Source of the DNA: Rhabdornis inornatus
Taxonomy: Eukaryota > Chordata > Aves > Passeriformes > Rhabdornithidae
DNA: 64,000 nucleotides
NCBI GenBank assembly: GCA_013397075.1
Contig: VWZS01000832.1
Coordinates: forward strand, 11,423-75,422
Direction of reading: 5' to 3'
Shown here one piece after another: positions 25,457 through 38,879 of the stretch (its first letter is position 1; each line of letters opens with the position of its first letter). Both the position numbers and the translations under genes were made by a program. A model generated the notes under the pieces. It was not told the origin of the DNA, made no database searches, and was given only the letters and a program-made list of their open reading frames with translations.

Positions 25457-27701
25457 AGAGTACATACATGGAACATAATATCTTCATCAACAACAACAAC
25501 AAAAAAAGGGAAAAAAATGGAATATATGTGATCTATAAGAAGGAGCATACATTAATACAACTGGCAGCCTAAAGACCAGTAGAATAGTCATGAAAGAGCT
25601 GCATGGTTCCTCTTGCTTAGTAAAAGAAATGAACATTATTCTTTTCAAATTGGCTGTTTTAGCACAAATGTACTAAAACGTTAAGAATGTTAATTTACTG
25701 TGTAAATATGTAAAGAAATATGTAATTTCTTTTTACCAACTGCAGCATAATGGGCAAATGAGTTAAATTATCTGATAAGACAGGTGCTTGCAATTCTTAA
25801 ACATATAATTCAATGTGCCTATGGAATACTTCTTAAAGGACTTTTTTATTGAATTGTAATTCACAGCAAAAAAAGTGTGAACCTTTGAATACTAAAGGGA
25901 AATGGGTGAGTAAAAAAATTAATTGCACTAGACAGCTAAACTGGAGTTGGGATGACTGGAAGTAGACATATGCCTGTGAGCTAATTGCACTAACTCTTCT
26001 TATGGTTAATTGAGAGAAATTGGCACTTCCAAAGGAAGACTGATATCTTCCTGAAATAAGGATTTGAACAAGGTCAAATGAAAAACCTTTTGAGCTGATT
26101 TTATTCCCTCATTGATTTTAAAGGGAGCCTAAGGTGATTATGTGTATAGTGGGATGACTAAAATTTAAACAAACAACTAGACAGACAAAGCTCAATTTTT
26201 CACAATTCTTTCAGAGAATGCAGATGTGCTATACTAAACTTTTAGAAAACATGCACAATATCTTTAATATTTTTTGTGACAACTACACTGGAGAAATGAA
26301 GTCAGTTTAATTCTGAATAGATCACAAAGGCAATCTAAAATATTAATAAACAGCAGACAAAAATTGTCAGACTGATAAGAAAAAGGAGAAAATTTGTTTT
26401 ACAAACAGTGTACAAGGCATTTAGAATCTGAATTACATTTACAGATTCGTCTGAGGGTGAACAGAGGAATACTGTTATACTGAGATACATACATATATAT
26501 ATATAAACATTATATATGTAATTAGATAGGTAAATTCATATTTATTCAATAGTTTCCAGTTTTGGTTTCAGATCTATTCCAATCACTTAGTTCTTTGAAC
26601 CTGCACCTGCAATTTAGACCTTAAATCTGAAATTATTCATACGAAACCAATAAAATTAGTCATCTGCATACTTTTTTTTTTTTAATGAAAAGGCTCACAC
26701 AAAAGAATATAAACTTGGAAGCAGGAAGACATTCAGAGATTATTTTTCTGTGTTCAGTCGAAATTACACTTTGAAATTGCATCCAAAAGAACACAATATG
26801 CATAAATTCTATTTAAATAAATATAATAAAAATAAATAAATATAATGACATTTAAAGGCGTGATTCAAATTAGACATATTTTCCAAATTTCAGGAGCTGA
26901 ATTTGAATTAATCTGCCTTCAGATGGACGCTAAATTTGCATTAAAATCAAATGACAGACTAAAAATGTACCCACAAATATTAATATGTTAAATATATCTT
27001 ATGTTACAGGTCATATCTAATTTTAAAAAAGTAAGCATAAGTCAATTTTATATACTATAAAGCATAGTGAGTCTTGACAATTTTTCTACAAAAAAATAAA
27101 TAAGCACATTTATTTTGACAAAACCATTCAGAAGAGGAGTCAGATGAAAGGCAAATGATAGATTGCTGAAATTAGGCCTATTTAAACAAAGTTGAAAAAC
27201 TTCGTTTTATTCAGTGTCCTTATGTACTCTCATTAGAAAGCAAGACATTGATCCCTGTAGACTTTAGAGTTAATTACATTCTGATAGCTCAGATGTTTCA
27301 TCTAGATTTGGCCAGACAATTTGATGCTTCAGAACTGAGGGGAACAAAGAAGGAAGGACAAATACAGGAGAGTGCAGATTTCTCAACTCACTTTAAATGT
27401 CTGTGATAAGATTTGGTTCAATATAAAGGCAATCAAATAGAAATGTTTCTATGCAATCACCTATATCTGTGCAAAGCACAGTGAGTCTACACTGGACTAC
27501 CAGACACAACTCAATACCCATGGAACGTGGAATACCCATGGATCCAAGGTGTCTCTTTGGAGGACGTTTCAAATGGAATTTTACACTTTTGAATTGACAA
27601 CAGAAATGCACTTTGAATCAAAAGTCAGTCATGTCCTAGAATGGATATTCAGCTGTTCCCCATCAGAGATATGATTCAGGTTCTTAAAATAATAATTTAA
27701 T
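25457..27701. other. AT-rich unique sequence; possible regulatory patch
   Basis: Contains a TA microsatellite (26488-26505). A patch at 25869-26130 holds two copies of TAATTGCACTA and further homeodomain-type words, which might be a regulatory element. No exon or repeat family is recognised. The last ~300 bases before the LTR have nothing distinctive. Confidence 0.4.
26488..26505. repeat. (TA)n microsatellite
   Basis: Short alternating TA run (about seven repeats) following GATACATACA, in AT-rich flanks. Confidence 0.9.
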
Positions 27702-28304
27702 TGTGCTGGGTTTGGCTCAGTTAAAGTTAATTTTCTCCACGTGCCTGGTATGGATTTGTGTTTTGGATTTGTGCTAAACACAGGACTGATACTATAGAGA
27801 TGTTTTTGTCATTGCTGAGCAGGACTTGCACAGAGCCAAGGCCTTTTCTGCTTTTCTTACTGCCGCACTGATGAGGAAATTGGGGATGCATGGGAGGTTG
27901 GAAGGAGATACAGCCAGGACAGGTGACCCAAACGACAGAAGGGAAATTCCAGACCATAGGATGTCATGCTCAGAATAGAAAGCTGGGGGGAGAAGGAAGA
28001 AGTGAGGGACATTTGGACTTATGGCGTTTGTCTTCTCAAAGTCACTGCTATGCATGATGGGTCTTGCTCTCCTGGACGTGGCTGAACACCTGCCTGCCCA
28101 TGGAAAGCAGTGAATTAACTGCTTTGCTTGTGTTTGTATCTTTTGCTTTGCTTGTGTGTGTAGCTTTTGCTTTCCCTATAAACTGTCCTCATCTCAGCCC
28201 AAAAGTGTTCTGTTTATTACCCTTCCACCTCTCTCCCTGATCCTGCTGGCAGCCAGAGAGTGGCTATGTGGTATTTGGTTGTTGGTCTGGGTGAAACCAC
28301 AACA
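27702..28304 (+). mobile_element. ERVL-type solo LTR, plus strand
   Basis: A block of about 600 bp begins TGTGCTGGGTTTGGCTCAG and ends GAAACCACAACA, so it has TG...CA ends. I recognise it as the LTR of an abundant avian ERVL-like endogenous retrovirus. Landmarks in order are GTTAATTTTCTCCACG, TTGCTGAGCAGGACTTG, GGTGACCCAAACGAC, ATGTCATGCTCAG followed by a decayed TATA region, GCTGAACACCTGCCTGCCCA, and a TATAAACTGTCCTCATCTCA block where the polyadenylation signal normally sits. These fix the plus orientation. No internal viral genes and no second LTR are present, so it is solitary. I could not find a clear target duplication, which suggests age. The exact start could be 27702 or 27704. Frames across it are not genes. 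Confidence 0.87.
28120..28167. repeat. 24-bp tandem duplication inside the ERVL LTR
   Basis: TGCTTTGCTTGTGT followed by TTGTATCTTT or GTGTAGCTTT occurs at 28120-28143 and 28144-28167, with a partial third copy after it. This is internal variation of the LTR near its R/U5 region. Confidence 0.8.
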
Positions 28305-31300
28305 CTAGTGTAATTTTAGCTGGTTTTGGACAACCAATGTAATTTCTTCTTGATATTACTAGAGGATTTTGTTCTCCTATGATCTCTGCTACATCAGCAA
28401 ATGATATGTGAATATCCTGGAAAACTCACAGCATCACAGGAAACACTAAATAATTCCTTTAACACACACTAGTTACTTAGTAACAGTCTGCTTTATAATG
28501 AGATATTTTCCAAGCCCCATTCACTATACTATTGACAACTTCATTGTTGAGAGTGGGAGACATATAGCACACCTATGTGCAGGCAAAAAAAATATGATCT
28601 TCTTAACCTGCAGCTGAAACCCATATGAGGCAGTTCCAACAATATATGAATTTTTAATCTTTTAAGGATGATTTCTTAAAAGCATGCATGCAGGAGCAGT
28701 CTCAGAAGAAATTCAATCTTACAAGGTAAAGAGATAAATGTCTGAAACATGTTATGGCACTGTTGATACGACTCCAGCAATGAGTTTGTGTTTAAGTCAT
28801 TTTCTATCAAAAGCCTCCCATATAGCCTCAGAAAGTAACTTTTTTCTTTACATCCTAGTACAACAAATGAATTTTTATTTCAATACTTTATCATGACTTT
28901 CTGAGGATAACTCAAAAACTTCAGTATAAATGTGTGGGAAAAGATATGGTAACATATGGACTTAATAGCACCTGAAATAAAAGGTCAGACTTATTATTGC
29001 ATTACTTCCCCCCCCGCTTTGTATTTTAAGGAAGAAAGGACTCAAGGGAAATAAGTGCATTTTTACTGTACAAAATTGCAAAATATAAGAATATTTTGGA
29101 GAGCAGTTTGGCAAAACCACCTGTCCATACCAAGACATCCTCAAACCTGTCAAAAGTGTTTTCAGAGATTTCTACCGAGGAAGTCTAATAACCCACAAAA
29201 CTTTTTTTTTTTTTTTTAACTATGGAAAGATTGTTTTCTGCTCTGTATGATTTAGAAGTTTCTTTGAAATAGCCTGAGCAATATAAAACATGTTCCTAGT
29301 AATTACTTGCTGAAGAGATAAAGGCATTGAGTCTGCATTCTATTTTCTTTCTATAAATCTCATAAACTTTTTATTTTATGTGATTACTTGAGGTTTTTTA
29401 CATTAAGCAAGACAATCTTAAGGTTAATAATATATTACCTATGAATTATTTTGGTTTAATAGATTTGTGAAGACATTTACCATGCTTTTATACTCTATAA
29501 CTTTCCCTCCCTCCCAATTTGATTCAGTGGTGAACAGGTTATACCCAGGAAAAGGGAAAATTTGTTGTTGGTTTATTGTTTTTCTTACTAAAACAAGATT
29601 AGCTATCAATTAAATTGTGAGAAACACACAAAGATGCTGTAAACCCTTCTTCTGAATTAATATTTATATTGGCAATCCCCAAACAAATTTGTGCATACAA
29701 GGCCAGCTAAGTGAATGCCAAGGACAGCATAAAATTTATTTTACAATTAAATGGTACACACATATATGTGAAATATACCTTTTAAATGTGTGCAATGGAA
29801 AATTTTATTTTGCAGATTTATTAACAGTATAAATGGCTTATAATTATACTTTCGATTGTCCTAAACTCTTTAATACCATTAAGGTAAAAAAGACTATTTT
29901 AGAATCACAAGAGTTGTAAAGGTTTAGGAGAATGAAGCATCCGAAAGATAAACACTGCCACTTTGAAAAGGAAATTAATTCCATTATAACCAGCTGTTTA
30001 AGATAAGTAAAATTAGTAGTTCCCCAGCTTTATGTCTTTATTAAAGAGATCACTAGCATAGACCAATCTTCTGACTTGCACTTTGCTAAAGTTAGTGTAA
30101 TGAATCTCAGCCTCCAAGTAGAAAATATAAGGTTTTTTTTAACAGAAGTTTGAGAACTAAAGTTTAAAAAGTATTCCAAAGTGTTAGTCCTTGCACTCTC
30201 TAGCAGACATGTCTTTTGCTCTTTTTCATAAAAAAACTGTTTCATTTGTCCTGACTTAAAAATAAATTTGAGTTCTGGACCTGAAGGACAATGGAAAACT
30301 TCAAAGAAAGATCAGTGTCTTTGGAAATGAGATTCAGGAGTATATTACTTGACTGTGGCAAGTTCCTCACTGAAGTCTTTTGCTCACTTTGTACGAAGTA
30401 TTTCTAAAGCATTGCCATTCCTACCATTTAATATGTTTCAATCGACAGCTTAGAAAAGGATTTTTGCATAGCTAATACTTAAACAATGCATTAAAGACAT
30501 ATTTTCTGTGATACTGAAAATTGTTTGAACTTTGCCTGATTGTCCTTTTTCAAATTGTGTTTTCTTCAGAGTTTGAAAATGCTCAAACTATATATGCCTT
30601 TCTCTTTAATGTGTGCAACTCACAGCTGTGATAAAACTGACTCTGGTTTAGTGGTTACCCTGTTAGCTTAGCTATTTCTAGACTTGTATTACAACATCAT
30701 TTCCTCTAACTGAAATCTATTTTTCTAAATTTATTTTGAACTCAGTCACTAACTTTTAAATTGTTTGAGTATGGGGTATAAGTTATCTGGGGTGATAGGA
30801 GGTCTGTTTATCAAGTTTTCACATTGTCAGCTTGAAAGGCCTAGTTATCAAGGCACAAAATGAAATAGGACTGCCTAGTCTTTGCATTTGATTAAACTAG
30901 TCTGAAAGGTAAACTATGACAATAAAGAAGATACTGGGTATCAGAGGGGCTGATTAAACACTGGCACCCTCATTATTCTTTTAAGAATAGAAAAAAAATT
31001 ATTATATCAAATATTTCAGGTTTGCAAGAACTGTGTCTGATTAGCCAGATTCAGGAATCTACCATTTGTGTGATACAAATAGGGGCAACACAACCAGAGA
31101 AAGTCTGTGGCTCACCAAGATGAGAATCCTTTGTACATGAGGCCCACTGTCAGCATATCCATAACTGATTTTGGTAGTGTACATCCTAAATCCTCAGAGC
31201 ATTGATATTTTCTAGGCCTCAGACTGCCTTGCCTTCCTCTGCCTTCCCTTATCTTGGTCCTGAATTGCAATGCTGCTGCATGGGAGCAAGAAGATTGTCC

Positions 31301-33289
31301 ATACACTGTTCTGTCTCCCCACCGCACCAGAAATTTGTTGGCCCTTCAATTTTTCCAAAAGACAATTACAGAAAGCCTAGGTCATCCCAGGACAGAAAAA
31401 CTGCTCCTGGGGTCAGAAAACATAGCAAATTTGTGTGTTTTCCCAAGCAAGATTTGTCCTTCTCTCTTCCAAATAAATCTCAGATGTGTTGACTTACCTT
31501 ATAATTGGCCTGATGATCATACATGTCCATGCCATGTGTAAACTCAGTTTCCCAGGAAGGCACAGGGATCCTAAACATTCTTAGGACTAAGATGCTGATA
31601 TGTGCATCTGGTGATTGAAGAGTAGAAGCACAGAGCAGGCATTTTAGTAAGGTGGTTGGGACACATTCCTTTTACAAAAAAATTTTCAGCCCCATTGCTT
31701 AACCTTGTTTAAAAAAAAAACAAAACAGACCAAGAGCCACTGAATAAAAAAAACCTCACTATTCCTTAAATACTTTTTATAGACTACAGTTATATCTTCA
31801 TTTTCATCTTCTTTTCCTGGATGCAATTTGTTAAATAAGTATACATGGTAAAAATTAAATATAAAATTACCAGATTTAGTAACCCCAACTTTCACTAAAA
31901 ATCTGTGCTGAGGTGAAATTTCATAACTAGCTGAGCCATTTTAAGAATCCAATATTGCCAAATAAGGTGTGTTGCACAGTCTTTTCTCATTCTCATCTCA
32001 GTTCTGTCTTCCGGCTTTTCTATCCTTTCCTCTCTCTCTGCTCCAGGAGCACTTTGTTGGGCGTTCTTAGGGTTGTCTCAGATTATTAATCTCATAAATC
32101 CCTCAGATCACATAGAGAAAATATACATTAGTAAACTGAAGCAAGCTAGGGGTTGTGCAGCCAAGCTGGCATGATCTGTCAACTTCCACATTACTGAACA
32201 CTTTTACTAGCCAAAACAAAGTGGTGCATCCAAATCACTTTTCTGAAATGGTCCCTGCCAAATCATCCTTATTAATTTCCAAATTAGACCTGGGAAATGT
32301 TTGTATAGTTCTAATTCACATTGCCCAAACCTATGCCAGGGATCTCTCTAACAAATTAACAGTGTAGGCAAGCCAATTTATCATTTCTGCAATTTACTGT
32401 TGCAGGTTAACTCCATTTATTCCTAGTTTGTCTGATTGCAGAGTTCAGTAGCTTGGCCAAAATGAATCAGAGAATCAAGTAAGCATCAGTGTGCTGAATG
32501 AAGCTTAGTTTGGACAAACAGTAAAATGTTAAGTGATTCAAAAGACATCTGTTTCAGACATGTATTTTGCAACTGCTTTCCATAAATCTGTAACTCTAAG
32601 CTTTAACGATCACAATGCAAAATCTTAATGTATGAAGATAGATGCTGTGTTATGAAGCTATACAATATTACCTGCAATCGATATTTGCTGAGTCTTTATA
32701 CTGTAGCTCTATATTACCTAAAAAGCTTTTCAAAATCCTGCTAATTCTGCAAACACAATTAGATTTGATTATTTTCATTGATATTTCTCAAAACCACATG
32801 GTTTCAAACACAGCATTCAGAGCTGTGTGTCTGATTCTCTAGTTCTGTCCAAAAGCAATCCAGAATTGTTGTCTGATGAGTCAAAATGAAGCACTGTTTG
32901 TTTGACCAGTTTTTTGATAAGACTAAAATCTTGCCTTTAAAACCTATGGAGGAGCTGAAAAAATAATTTTTTGGTTGGAATAATTATTTTAATGGTGCTG
33001 GAATAGCTCTGTATCATATAGCAAATATATATAAACACTGTTATTACAGACCTGGAGAGAAGTTTATAATTTTAAATTATAAAAATAATCAGAATATAAT
33101 GTTTTTCTTTGAGAAAAATATTTCAACATAAAGATCACATTTTACATAAGGTGCAGAAGTTCATTGATTTATTGTAAGATGGCCAACATCACCTAAAGTA
33201 ATAGGCTAAATATATTTTTTCTCTTCTGAAGTAAAATGTTATTACAAAATCAGCCTATTTCTAGACTTATAATATAAAACTATGGATAT
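28305..33289. other. AT-rich unique sequence, nothing recognised
   Basis: Nearly 5 kb without an identifiable gene. A less AT-rich stretch at 31100-31560 has short open frames on both strands (up to 96 codons) that overlap one another and show no family similarity that I recognise. It could be a decayed repeat. Confidence 0.5.
29202..29217. repeat. T16 homopolymer
   Basis: Sixteen consecutive T in AT-rich sequence. Confidence 0.97.
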
Positions 33290-33352
33290 ATGAACAAAAA
33301 ACAACCAAATAAAAATTCTAACAACAAAAAACCCCCAAAACAAACACAAAAC
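33290..33352. repeat. A/C-rich low-complexity tract
   Basis: AACAAAAAACAACC-type drifting units with a C5 run. Similar in style to the tracts at 44124 and 46050. Confidence 0.85.
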
Positions 33353-34483
33353 AACTATGCCCTAAGCCCAGCATAATTACATTTATAATGAGGAAACATT
33401 TTCTAGAGGTTAAACTCAGCTCTTCCATTAAGTTCTACTACATTTTTAATAATTTATTCTAATTGGACATGATTTTTAGTCTGATTCTTTGATATTTTTT
33501 AATTTGAAAAATACTATAAATTCAAATATGCAGAATTGGATAGTTTCTATTCTGTAAGTGCCCTTTAACTTATAGTTGAAAAGCTCAGTAAAATTAATTT
33601 CAGCTTTGGAAATACTGGAAGATGTTTGCATTCATTATTCATTAAATGTAGGAAAATGACACAAGAAATATTGAAGCATTTTATAGAAACACTTGAAAGC
33701 AGCATGTTTGGACACAAAATGACAAGAGTGCAGAAAAGCCAGAAACAAACCTTTGTGCACTGTCTATGAGAGTTTGTATGAAGTCTCGAAGCATTATTAA
33801 AGAATCCTATTAATGGATTTCAAATATACAATTATTAAGAAAAAATGGAAAAGCAATCACTAAAGTTTGAATGGATCAGATTCACCTTCCTTAACAGCTA
33901 CCTGAAATTGAAATGATGTGTTCAGCTCTTTGTCTAGATTCCCTCAAGATAGTGGCAGGAAATGGTGGCTCTCAAATGACAGTCATTTGAGATTTAACAC
34001 TTTATCCTACTCTAAAAAAATCTGTCAATGAGATTTGAGATGAAGCACCTTAAGGAGGTGCTGACTTCCCTCTACTGATTGTAGAGGAAGCCTCATCTCT
34101 TAGCCGACATTATAACTGATATCTTTTTATCAGTAGGGTAGGATTCTTCTACTAAACTTTACAATATAAATTCCCATATCTCAGCTAGTCAGCCTAGACT
34201 TCTATTACTCATGAAGATAGAGTAATACTTCTGGATTTCTTTCAACTAATCTATTTTAGTAGTTTACCATAGATTTTAAATAACCACGTGTTTATATAAT
34301 AAATAATAGGTGCCCTCAGAAGTGTTTGTCTTAATTTTCCATAAAATAAAAAAAAAAAATTGCAAGTTTAATATAGGCATTCACACTTTAAAATTCTCAA
34401 TATTTGCTGGTGAGTTCTCTAAAGGTTCCCCAGAAGAAGTAATTTCATTTTGATGGGGTGTGTTGGAAATTTGATATGCATTT
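33353..34483. other. AT-rich unique sequence, nothing recognised
   Basis: No gene, RNA or repeat family is seen. An A-run lies near 34348-34359. Confidence 0.55.
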
Positions 34484-34500
34484 AAAAAAAAAAAAAAAAA
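34484..34500. repeat. A17 homopolymer
   Basis: Seventeen consecutive A after GATATGCATTT. Confidence 0.97.
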
Positions 34501-34993
34501 TAGTCACTCACAGGCGACATATCTGTATTTATCCAATCCAACTTCTTTCTGATACAAAAGGAAAATTCTCTGGGACTTGGATCTAGCAAGAGAAAAAAGC
34601 AGACATCAGATCAGGTCAAGATAAAGATTTTAAGAAATCATTGTTTATTACAGTTAAAATTAGAACAATATCGGTGTAGTGTCTCTCTACATTTTCATGG
34701 GATCTTATGTAGGAAATTAGCAAATGCATATCTTAAATATATGTAGTCAGGGTTAGGTAGTCAGAATTAAGAACACAGAATTTCTCAGAACCAGAAGACA
34801 TCTAACACCAGAATATATTCAAGAGATACTTTTCTCAGAGGGCCTCTACAAGAAGAATGCTTCATCAGCTTTGTGTTTCATTCAGAGGCTGAAACCATAT
34901 GACAGCAGGTGGAAATTAGATGGCTAAATTTGTTATCACCCTAGCCATCTTCATCATTCACGCACAGATGTTATTGCTAAAATATACAGATGT
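34501..34993. other. AT-rich unique sequence, nothing recognised
   Basis: No features seen. A short direct repeat of TAGTCAG occurs near 34743-34762. Confidence 0.55.
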
Positions 34994-35019
34994 ATATTTT
35001 ATGTATATACATAAAATAT
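34994..35019. repeat. 26-bp perfect palindrome
   Basis: Each 13-base half (ATATTTTATGTAT) is the exact reverse complement of the other, with no spacer. A second, 10-bp palindrome (ATATGCATAT) follows within a few bases. It could extrude a cruciform. There is no evidence for a transposon terminus or protein site. Confidence 0.93.
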
Positions 35020-37739
35020 CTATATGCATATGTATAGGTATATACAGATGATTTATTTGTGCAACAGGTCCTGCATCACTTAAGTTTTCAGTTTCCTAAA
35101 TATAAAATAGAATATTTTCAATTTAATATGTTAAGTTAAACTTATTTCTTCTTGCCATACTGGTTTAGAAACTTTCTTCCAAAACATCAGGCATTCTGCT
35201 CAGTGACAGAATCTATCAGAAGGACTATGTGGGAGTTTGTCTGGTGGCTGTAGCTGCCTCAGCTGTCTGATTTTAATCCTCCATCATATGTCTGCTGGAG
35301 AATTTAGTGAGATAAAGCACTGCCAAGGATCAGACAGACTATTAGTTAAATAGATCTTAATTAAGACTATTGACTTATTGTGAATTTAGGCGTATAGCTT
35401 TTTCTCCTATTCTGCCTTGAAAATCCAAGGACAAAATATTTCTCAGGGGAAATGTTAGCTGACTTGGGTAAAACAAAAAACAAGTACTATTTTTATTCAA
35501 ATTCCACATAAAGTTAGTACTGGTTTCTACCCAGCATCTCGTCTTAAATTGCACTAAGTTACTAGATGAATTCCAAGATCATAAGTAGCTTTCCTGAATA
35601 GCTTTTCTAAGTTAAGAAATCATTCCTATAAGCTAAACATATTTAATGTTTGTATTAAAATTAGTGAAATTGAAGCTCCACAGGTTCACTGTTCCATACA
35701 CTGTCCTACTATGAGAAGTGTCTAATCTATTTATCAAAGTCAGGATGAGAAAACTGAAGAAATGAGAACTGGCAAGAAAAATGTGGCATACTCACTTCTT
35801 TCCAAGTTCATACTACAAAGACTGTCTCACTAATTATCAAATTAAATCTATTTAATATTATATAATTAAGTATCCATTGATCATCCAATAACTTTATGAT
35901 AGCTGAGGAAAATAATGTAAAGAATATATCCCATTTCTTCTCTGTCAAACCTAGAAATACTTAATTCCTGAAACACCTCTATTCTTATTTATAGAAAGGC
36001 ATCATTTCTGTAAAAAGTCTTCTGCAGAAAATATAAAAAAAATGAATTTTGTGAGAAACTTTTGGAATAGAAAAAAATATCTGGTTTGATGTTATGGAAT
36101 TACGAATATACCTAATACAACATAACATACAATATAGGGGAAACAGCCCTTTGATTGCATTCATGTATACTAAACACTGTCACATGAAGAAAAAGAAGGA
36201 AGTCTGTATAGAATACAGTATGACATTCTGTTATTCAGTTTGTCACAGACACTGGAAATTTTATTAGGGAAAAAAAATACAGTCAAGGACTATGATATTT
36301 ATTTGTTAAAGATCACTAAAACCAGAAAAGAATTGTATAAGATGAATTGGTAATAGCCTGTTGTGTTCATTGCATTAGAAACATTATTTCCAATAACAAT
36401 AATTGAGAGTGCATGGCGTCTAATTCTAATGAATTTGCAGTTCACTGAGGAAATATGAGCAAATGTAGATAAGAAAAGTTTACAATTTTATTTTAATAAT
36501 ATTTCTCCAAGGCTTTTTAAAATTTGATAGATAGTTGAGACAGGTAAGTATGGATGTTTTTATATGAGTTTTGAACATTGAAAGATAACAATATGATATT
36601 TCTCCATAATACAGCTAACATTACCTGTTGTGTAGAGCTACTTTGGCAAAAAAAACATATTTGCTATTGCAAACAGTTTCATAAGCACGTTTTGGCAGCC
36701 ATGTTACAGTCACAGATGAATGCATTTTGCTTGCTTTTAATTTGAGCAGTATAGAATTTATCTTCATCTGTCCTGTCCTGAAGAGTTATCAGCTCTTTTA
36801 TGCATACCACAACAGTTCTGCTTTATTAACTTGCTCTTTATCAGATTTATCCTCTAGTGCAATTGTCTCTAATCAGCCATGTGAACCCACACATGAAGGT
36901 AGCTGTATGGATGACTAAGGACACAAAGTATACCCATCACATAACTAGAGCCAAAGGCAAGAGTTTCTGAGAGCATGTCACAAAGGTAAAATTTTAACAG
37001 CTTCTGCTTCTCCCACTGCACTGTGGGATTAGGCTGTTTTGTACCAGAGAGGGGACCAGGTCACCCACCTATTAGTCTTTGCACAACTCCATTAGTAGCA
37101 CAATGCAGCTCTGAAAAACCCAATTTTGACCCTGGTTTAGTGAGCAACATGGGGCTCAAAATCCATAGACCGATGTCTTCTACAAACAAGCATTCACAAA
37201 CAAGCAAAATAGTCAATTTCATCAATTTTGCTTCATACAAAAGGTGAAATACAACAGGAAGGAAACAGCAAGAGAGGAAATTGACTCAGGAACAAAAGAG
37301 ATAATTTGTCTAAGCCTAAATATTTGTCAGATATGTTCCTTATATAAAGAGAGCTGAATTACTTGTGATGGACTCAGTACAGAAGAAATGCTATAAATGG
37401 GAGATGAGTGAATTTCTCCCTAAGACATACCTTCAAGCCATGTTCAATTACCCTTGCACATGTAGCTACAAGATGAAGAAAACATGTCATTACATTACAT
37501 TGCATCATCTATCATATCTATAGTTTATAGTGTTGGTTTCCAGAGATCCAGACGCTCACTTAAAGTTCTGTGGAGTAAGCCAAAAGCATCCAGACTTATT
37601 TTTCGGAAGGAGCCCTAACAGTAGGAAAATTATTCTTCTCAATGAGCCAGAACAAACCCAACTCATCAAACATAATTTTGATAATGAACATCACTATTTT
37701 ACATTCAAATACTCCCAAAATGGTGGCAATTTATTAATG
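35020..37739. other. AT-rich unique sequence, nothing recognised
   Basis: About 2.7 kb with no identifiable exon or repeat family. Slightly more GC-balanced at 37020-37170, without landmarks. Confidence 0.5.
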
Positions 37740-38085
37740 TCACATTAAAGGGCTCAATTCATTATTCTGTTTCAGTAAAGAGGCAGTTAATGAGTGATGC
37801 ATGCACACGGACAAGCTTCTAATTAGAGCTTCTCTGTGTGTTGAAAGCTTGGTGCTGGGATACTGAGTGACTGCCAGCAGACTATTGACTTTTTTCCCTC
37901 TTTGCTGAGCATGCCTATTTATACAGCTTATTGCTAATGAGATGCTAATTGAGTCTGCCATATCTAAAAAAAAAAAAAAACCCTTGAGTTTATTGCTGTA
38001 TCCTCTAAATGGAGCTCCATTTCAGAATATTCTCCCCTGATTCATTTTCCTCTGCACTCTCTGTGCTTGATTGAAAAATAATTTT
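37740..38085. promoter_or_regulatory. Candidate distal regulatory element (homeodomain-rich)
   Basis: The block is rich in homeodomain-type words: CTAATTAG at 37819-37826, GCTAATGA at 37933-37940 and GCTAATTGA at 37944-37952. It also has a MEF2-like CTATTTATA near 37914 and TGAGTGA / TGATGCATGCA words near 37790-37805. Composition is balanced, without the drift of neutral AT-rich flanks, apart from an A15 run (37966-37980). This style is typical of vertebrate conserved noncoding enhancers near developmental genes. There is no direct evidence of conservation here, so the call is inference from motif density. Confidence 0.33.
37966..37980. repeat. A15 homopolymer
   Basis: Fifteen consecutive A inside the candidate regulatory block, probably a later expansion. 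Confidence 0.95.
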
Positions 38086-38879
38086 GAACACTAGGAACAG
38101 GATGTCAATTAAAAGACCCAAAATAAAGACCACCACATTATTTCTAATATCAGTTTACAAGACAACATAGTAAGTTTATGTCTGGGTCTTTACATTTAGT
38201 TTTACTTAAAACAATGCCAAAATGTACTCAAGTATGTGGTGAATACTCTGCAAAAATATGTAAATGAAAGTTTCAATGCCCTGGATATGTTCCAATATAA
38301 AAATTTTGCATGGAATGCAAGCAGCCTAAATGATCATCACAAAAACAAGAAAGCACATTAGGAAAAGTAGAATGAAGGCAAGGATTAAAGCAGTTAAGTC
38401 ATTTGGTTAGCTAGTTAAGGTTTGCACAGGAATGAAAGCAAATCTAATGTGAAGATAAAACCCTGCTTTTATGACCTTCAGCTTATTATTCATCCGGCAC
38501 TAAATTCAGTTGAATGCATTCTACACTCTTTTTCTGTATAAAGTTTTATATTTTTAGGATACATTTTGGAAACATTTTTAGCATTGATTCTGGAAAAAAA
38601 TTCTTAAAAAATGTTTGTTGTCTTTCAGATATCAGTGGCTTAAAAATTATTGAACAATACTTTTTATTATTTAATAATTATCCCAAATTTTATCTTTGGG
38701 ATAAAATACTTTCTAGGCTTGCCATCTAAAACAAGACTGCAAAACTCTTCATTCATTCATCATCATTTTTTGTAGTGGCAGCAGTTCCCCAGTTCACTGT
38801 GATTTTTCTTGTGATTTTGTTTGAATGCTTCTCCATGGTTTGTGAATTTTCCTAGGCTATGTGAATAAAGGTTAATCAC
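38086..38879. other. AT-rich unique sequence, nothing recognised
   Basis: No identifiable features. Open stretches are short and AT-driven. Confidence 0.55.

Noticed and set aside
27727..28055. Overlapping minus-strand frames of 76 and 87 codons as genes
   Set aside because: They lie wholly within the ERVL LTR and are antisense to it.
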